This document shows positions 60,247 to 64,000 of a stretch of DNA of 64,000 bases, in pieces. The number at the start of each line of letters is the position of its first letter. The stretch's first letter is position 1. The translations under genes were made by a program, and so were the position numbers. The notes under the pieces are model-generated. The model made no database searches. It saw nothing but the letters and a program-made list of their open reading frames with translations, and was not told the DNA's origin. The DNA comes from Neorhizobium lilium. GTDB taxonomy: Bacteria; Pseudomonadota; Alphaproteobacteria; Rhizobiales; Rhizobiaceae. The DNA is taken from assembly GCF_004053875.1 (NCBI RefSeq), contig NZ_SBIP01000001.1, positions 248,001 through 312,000 on the forward strand, in the 5' to 3' direction.

Positions 60247-61137
60247 TCACGCTGCTTTCGTCGCAAAGGTCCGATCGAATGCCTGACTGATCCGTCCCCG
60301 ATCTTCCGGCGCCACCGTCACCAGCGGCGGCCTGACATTCAACCATATTGGGTTGCCGGTGGTGTGCGCAACCAAGACCTTGACTGCCGGCGTCACAGGG
60401 TAATTGAGAATGATGTTGACCAGATCAGTCACACGGCTATCCTCTCTTCCATCGACGGCCATGGCACGAACTTCCTTACCAAGAAGGTTGGCCATCCCCG
60501 AGATTGCCCCCTGCCCGCCCAATCTTGTCCCTTGCGCCAGATGACGCTCGTCGCCGATCATGATGGCCAGGTCACCATGCTCCTTCAGCAATCGCTCTGT
60601 ATGAGTCCAGTCGCCTCCCGAATCTTTTACGCCAGTGACTACCAAAGGAAACGCCTTACGCAGGCGCGCTATCAGTTCGACGGATATCTTGACCATTGTC
60701 ACCGACGGGATGTTGTAGACGATCACATCACGCGCCTTTGTGCCAAGCTGCCGGATGACAGCCGAAAACCAGTTGAATAGGCCATCGTCCGAGACGTTTT
60801 TAAAGTAGGAAGGAGGCGCAAGCAGGATGTTGCGCGCGCCCGCATCGAGCGCCTGAGCCATCTGGTCCGCCGCATCCGCAATGGAATCGACAAGCACCCC
60901 TGCCACGATTTGTTCGCCTATGATTCCCGCCGACGCCAGTGCGCTCAGAACCTCGCCCCTTTCGCGAACCCCTATCGAACTTCCTTCGCCAGTCGTCCCG
61001 AAAGCCGTGACGCTATCGCAGCCGTTGGCGAGACAGAACTTCGCATGGTCAGCAATGTCGGAAAGCAAGATATTTCCTGCCGTGTCGTACGGTGTTGTCA
61101 ATGCTGCCGACAAGCCAAACTTCTTCACCAATGCCAT
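60247..61137 (-). CDS. dihydrodipicolinate synthase/N-acetylneuraminate lyase family aldolase
   Basis: Schiff-base TIM-barrel lyase (296 aa). 'FGTTGEGSSIGVRER' (usually GTTGE) is the carboxylate-binding loop, the Tyr of 'VIVYNIPSV' is the proton relay, and the Lys in 'VTGVKDSGGDW' is the imine-forming residue. These proteins include DapA, NanA and 2-keto-3-deoxygluconate aldolases. With a sugar importer and PfkB kinase a catabolic 2-keto acid aldolase is far more likely than lysine synthesis. Start uncertain: ATG 61137 gives the standard MALVKKFGLSAALTTPY beginning; a GTG at 61170 would extend it by 11 residues. Confidence 0.83.
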   Translation of the reverse strand: MALVKKFGLSAALTTPYDTAGNILLSDIADHAKFCLANGCDSVTAFGTTGEGSSIGVRERGEVLSALASAGIIGEQIVAGVLVDSIADAADQMAQALDAGARNILLAPPSYFKNVSDDGLFNWFSAVIRQLGTKARDVIVYNIPSVTMVKISVELIARLRKAFPLVVTGVKDSGGDWTHTERLLKEHGDLAIMIGDERHLAQGTRLGGQGAISGMANLLGKEVRAMAVDGREDSRVTDLVNIILNYPVTPAVKVLVAHTTGNPIWLNVRPPLVTVAPEDRGRISQAFDRTFATKAA

Positions 61138-61146
61138 CCTTTTCCG

Positions 61147-61184
61147 AGCTAACATCAATCTATTATGCACGTAACATGTTAGCT
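61147..61184. promoter_or_regulatory. nested inverted repeat upstream of cluster C, candidate GntR operator
   Basis: AGCTAACAT (61147-61155) and ATGTTAGCT (61176-61184) are perfect inverted repeats 20 bp apart. The right arm also lies in a palindrome TAACATGTTA (61172-61181). Location just upstream of the lyase gene suits autoregulation by the GntR protein. The rest of the 61138-61446 spacer shows no gene I can support. Confidence 0.5.
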
Positions 61185-61446
61185 GTAAAGTGAGGATGAT
61201 GCGAATGCGTATTCAAACTTCGTGGATGTTCAGCAACGATAGGAGCCAGCCAAAGATCACTCGAGTATGTCAGGACGTTTGCAGTGGATAGAGACGACCC
61301 GCAACGAGATTGAAATCGAGAGGGGCGAAGGGATCATGATCGTTCGTTCCACCTGTGAGACGGCGCATCCAAATTAACGATCTATCGGGTCATCAATGAA
61401 CCATCCATATTCCGGGTGTCAAGCAAACACACACGGAGTAAAACTC

Positions 61447-62316
61447 ATGACCATTCTCGTTACCGGGGCCACCGGCAATATCGGCGGCCAAGTCATCCAG
61501 CACCTTGTCGACCGCGGCGCCGATGTGCGCGCCCTCGTCCGCGATCCTTCAAAGGCCAACTTTCCGGCAGGCGTGACCGTCGCAAAAGGTGACTTCCTCG
61601 ACGTCGACTCGCTGTGCGCTGCCGTCGACGGTGTCTCTACGCTCTTCCTGCTGAACGCCGTCGCACCAGACGAATTCACCCAGGCTTTGATCACGCTGAA
61701 TGTCGCCCGTGCGGCGGGCATCGACCGGATCGTCTATCTCTCAGTCATCCACCCGGACATCTACGTGAACGTACCGCACTTTGCCGGCAAGTTCGGCGTC
61801 GAGCGGATGATAGAACACATGGGCTTCAATGCCACCATCCTGCGTCCGGCCTACTTCATCCAGAACGATCTGACCATCAAGGACGTCATCACTGGCTACG
61901 GCGTCTATCCCATGCCCGTCGGGACCAAGGGCCTTGCCATGATCGACGTCCGTGATATCGCGGAGATCGCCGCCCTCGAGCTTCTGCGCCGTGAACAGGC
62001 CGCACAGCCGCTCCCGCTCACGCGCATCAACCTGGTCGGTCCCGACACCCTTACCGGGACTGACATTGCCGCCATTTGGTCGGACGTGCTCGCTCGCCAA
62101 ATCAACTATGGCGGTGGCGATACTGCAGCCTTCGAGCAGAACCTCAGGCAATTCATGCCGACCTGGATGGCTTACGACATGCGCATGATGGGCGAGCGAT
62201 TTTTGACCGATGGCATGCTGCCCGAGGGAGGCGATGTCGAGCGCCTGACCACGCTTCTCGGCCGTCCGCTGCGCTCCTATCGCGACTTCGCCTCGCAAAC
62301 CGTGGCCGCTGCCTGA
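61447..62316 (+). CDS. NmrA-like NAD(P)-binding reductase (atypical SDR)
   Basis: Rossmann-fold protein (289 aa) of the NmrA/azoreductase-like atypical SDR family. 'ILVTGATGNIGGQVIQHL' is the dinucleotide motif; 'LVRDPSKANFPAGVTVAKGD' confers the usual NADP-type basic residues; 'TILRPAYFIQND' is a family mark. The start at 61447 is the first ATG before the Rossmann strand. It is followed after 34 bp by the DUF1857 gene on the same strand. Substrate unknown; members include quinone and azo reductases and redox sensors without catalysis. Confidence 0.85.
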   Translation: MTILVTGATGNIGGQVIQHLVDRGADVRALVRDPSKANFPAGVTVAKGDFLDVDSLCAAVDGVSTLFLLNAVAPDEFTQALITLNVARAAGIDRIVYLSVIHPDIYVNVPHFAGKFGVERMIEHMGFNATILRPAYFIQNDLTIKDVITGYGVYPMPVGTKGLAMIDVRDIAEIAALELLRREQAAQPLPLTRINLVGPDTLTGTDIAAIWSDVLARQINYGGGDTAAFEQNLRQFMPTWMAYDMRMMGERFLTDGMLPEGGDVERLTTLLGRPLRSYRDFASQTVAAA

Positions 62317-62350
62317 GGCGCTGACACAATTTCAAACAAGGACCATCATT

Positions 62351-62824
62351 ATGATCTATTCGACCGCAACAGTCCCGGTGAATCCGGACGGCGAAACAAA
62401 ACTCACCCGGGAGCAGGTCTGGAAGGGCCTGGAGCTGAAGGCGCGCGACGCGCGCCTGTTTCTCCCATCCGGCCTTTGCACGCGCTGCGACGTCGTCGAG
62501 GAAAGCACGACCCACTTCGTGCGCGAAGCAACCATTGCTGGCTCCGACATCAGGGAAATCATCACCCTTGAGCCGCAGAGCAAGGTCACCTTCTTCCAGG
62601 CCACCGGCCCACGCGAGGGGGCCATCATCAACGAGTTGTTCGAGGACGAAGCTGGCACGCTGCAGCTAAAGTTCTACTGCTATCTGGGCTTGCGCGGCAA
62701 GCAGCCGAATGGCCCGGAAGAACAGGCAGAACAGGCCCAGTTCGACGGCGACAAGGGCTACAAATCGGCCCTCCTGTCGACCCTGGAGCGGACCCGCGAA
62801 CTGCTCGCCGAGGGCCGGCTCTGA
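62351..62824 (+). CDS. AtaL-like DUF1857 protein (SRPBCC superfamily)
   Basis: Protein of 157 aa in the START/SRPBCC superfamily: an N-terminal 'STATVPVNPDGETKLTREQV' strand-helix, central 'VVEESTTHFVREATIAG' strands and a C-terminal helix 'GYKSALLSTLERTRELL'. DUF1857/AtaL members often sit beside reductases or in secondary metabolism clusters; no catalytic role is established. It appears to form a two-gene unit with the NmrA-like gene, ended by the hairpin at 62841-62868. Confidence 0.75.
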   Translation: MIYSTATVPVNPDGETKLTREQVWKGLELKARDARLFLPSGLCTRCDVVEESTTHFVREATIAGSDIREIITLEPQSKVTFFQATGPREGAIINELFEDEAGTLQLKFYCYLGLRGKQPNGPEEQAEQAQFDGDKGYKSALLSTLERTRELLAEGRL

Positions 62825-62840
62825 CTTCTGTGGCGAACAG

Positions 62841-62868
62841 GCGACTGCCTTCCATTCGAGGCAGTCGC
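62841..62868 (+). terminator. hairpin after DUF1857 gene
   Basis: GCGACTGCC and GGCAGTCGC form a perfect 9-bp stem with a 10-base loop, 16 bases after the stop. There is no T-run. The rest of the spacer to about 63185 shows no gene. Confidence 0.55.
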
Positions 62869-63184
62869 GCTGGCCAATCGCTAAGACTGTCGTCACGACA
62901 GCGGCTGCTCAAGGTCGCGCCACACTCGCTTCATGGCTGGTCGCAACGTCAATTTTGAAAGCCGACATCCTCGGCCCGCTGCTCTGCCTGAAAACGAACA
63001 TTGAGGACGGCCGCAACCCTGGCCCGGGAAGCGGCGTCGCACTCGCAGCTGCGTATCGTCAGAACACGCGAGGAATGACATCCGTTCGCCTCTCCAGTCC
63101 ATTATCCTGTGCTTAAGCGAACCGGCAATGTGGATGACAATGCGCTTAAGCATCAGGTAGGCCCCATACCCTCTGCATCGTGCC

Positions 63185-63424
63185 GCCGGTCATCGCGAGG
63201 GTGCGAGCTCCGAGACGCAGAATGCCACTGGCACCGGGCTTTTCGGGGGAATGATCTCCGCCACCCTGTTTGCGATGCTGTTCGTTCCGGTCTTTTATGC
63301 GATCGTGATTGACGATCCCAAGTCCAAGGCAAAAGCGTTGAAGCAATCGCGTGCTAGTAGCCAATCGATCGGCACAGCGCCAATCGATATAAAATTTTTA
63401 CCACCTCTGCGTACGAAGACATGA
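63185..63424 (+). pseudogene. RND efflux pump (HAE1/AcrB-like) C-terminal relic
   Basis: About 80 codons: 'EGASSETQNATGTGLFGGMI' and 'SATLFAMLFVPVFYAIVIDD' correspond to the last two membrane helices of an RND inner-membrane pump ('GSEAQNALGTGVFGGMISAT..FVPVFFV'). The frame ends with a short divergent tail at TGA 63422-63424. The other >900 residues are absent, so it is a stump. Confidence 0.75.
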
Positions 63425-63459
63425 TCGACTGTCGTAATTTAATGAAGAAAGAGTCTCGT

Positions 63460-64000
63460 ATGACGAAGTCGGCACGTGCTGGGCAGGTGGAAGAGGATTA
63501 TGATACGGAGAAGGCACAGGCGCTTGTCCGCATCATAATTGTCGCGGCCGCGATTATTTACGTGGTGCCAATGACAATACTTGGCGCAGCGCGAATTGAA
63601 TTGCGAGAGCCCGTTCTGTTCATCTGCGGCTATTTCTTCCCGTTTTCGCTCGCTGCGTATTGGTGGATAATCAAGCGTCCCGGGGTAAACCGGCTGCGCC
63701 GCACTATAACGATCACACACGACCTTGGGGCGTTGACGTACACAATTGCACTCGGCGGTCCGGCCCTCCTGCCGCTCTTTGCCATCATATTGTGGGTGAC
63801 GGTCGGAAACGGCCTTCGCTTTGGGCCTGCTTACCTGAAAGCATCTACCGCGACGTCGTTAGCCGGCATCGCCGCGATTACCTATTTCAATCCTTATTGG
63901 CGCGCAAACCCATTCATGGTCCTCACATTCGCGGCGACGACCCTCTTGGTACCCGCCTATATCTACGTGTTGCTGGGCCGGCTTCGTAAAGCCTACGAGG
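63460..64000 (+). CDS. membrane sensor histidine kinase, RpfC-like N-terminal region (partial)
   Basis: Open frame running off the window end (180 codons seen). After ~20 polar residues come five or so hydrophobic segments (about 30-47, 57-75, 90-130, 145-165), with 'IIKRPGVNRLRRTITITHDL' between the second and third, and a 'LGRLRKAYE' juxtamembrane end. This layout resembles the sensor part of RpfC-type hybrid kinases, but no kinase motif lies inside the window, so the call is provisional. ATG 63460 has AAGAAAGAG six bases upstream; in-frame ATGs at 63442 and 63421 are possible. Confidence 0.55.
   Translation, partial: MTKSARAGQVEEDYDTEKAQALVRIIIVAAAIIYVVPMTILGAARIELREPVLFICGYFFPFSLAAYWWIIKRPGVNRLRRTITITHDLGALTYTIALGGPALLPLFAIILWVTVGNGLRFGPAYLKASTATSLAGIAAITYFNPYWRANPFMVLTFAATTLLVPAYIYVLLGRLRKAYE

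Noticed and set aside
61268..61378. 35-codon open frame upstream of the NmrA-like gene
   Set aside because: No ribosome site, no recognisable sequence pattern and no coupling to neighbours.
1..64000. CRISPR arrays, prophage, integrase-tRNA junctions or toxin-antitoxin pairs
   Set aside because: Looked for and not seen: no regular spaced repeats, phage structural genes, integrases or typical toxin-antitoxin gene pairs.

Overview
The window looks like an accessory or secondary-replicon stretch from a Rhizobiaceae alphaproteobacterium (Rhizobium/Agrobacterium type). The basis is high GC, dense same-strand operons, many sugar ABC transporters with their own kinases and regulators, CTGTCAY-type Pho boxes, an EcfG-type promoter and a ParA-linked chemosensory cluster. 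The species is not determined. No rRNA, tRNA, CRISPR array, intact insertion sequence or replication origin was seen.

Layout. 1-5.2 kb: a Pho-box-preceded ugp-type ABC importer ending in a GpdQ/Rv0805-type phosphodiesterase. 5.3-9.6 kb, opposite strand: a Pho-box-preceded alkaline phosphatase followed by a MacB/FtsX-like ABC operon with a histidine-rich extracytoplasmic loop. The two halves converge and form an organophosphate-scavenging module. 9.7-16.2 kb: phosphoglycerate-mutase-like enzyme, glucose-6-phosphate dehydrogenase, an sCache chemoreceptor, mug and an NTF2-like protein, with AraC and transposase relics between them. 16.3-19.5 kb: two tiny genes behind an EcfG-type promoter, then an RsbQ-like hydrolase overlapping a PAS hybrid histidine kinase. 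19.6-29.7 kb: sugar cluster A (DeoR, RbsABC-type importer, epimerase, two FGGY kinases, class II aldolase, HAD phosphatase). 29.8-30.5 kb: a deletion scar joining two dead genes. 30.6-39.9 kb: sugar cluster B (LacI, importer with two different permeases, DhaK, DhaL, ribulokinase-type kinase) with paired operators.

40.0-51.7 kb: a compact chemosensory operon. It encodes a soluble receptor with two signalling hairpins, a triple CheW, CheB, a HEAT protein, CheR, two CheY, a large CheA, a STAS protein and a ParA ATPase. It lies behind a MerR-type regulator with CarH-like adenosylcobalamin motifs. This is the most interesting part of the window: it looks like a cytoplasmic, ParA-positioned chemosensory array that may be under B12/light control. 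51.9-54.3 kb: a decayed polyol ABC operon keeping one intact dehydrogenase. 54.4-61.2 kb: sugar cluster C (DapA-family lyase, GntR, ABC importer, PfkB kinase). 61.4-64 kb: an NmrA-like reductase, a DUF1857 protein, an RND-pump relic and the start of a membrane histidine kinase cut by the window end.

Functional assignments rest on motifs read by eye and on recalled family knowledge. Substrates of the sugar clusters are not determined.
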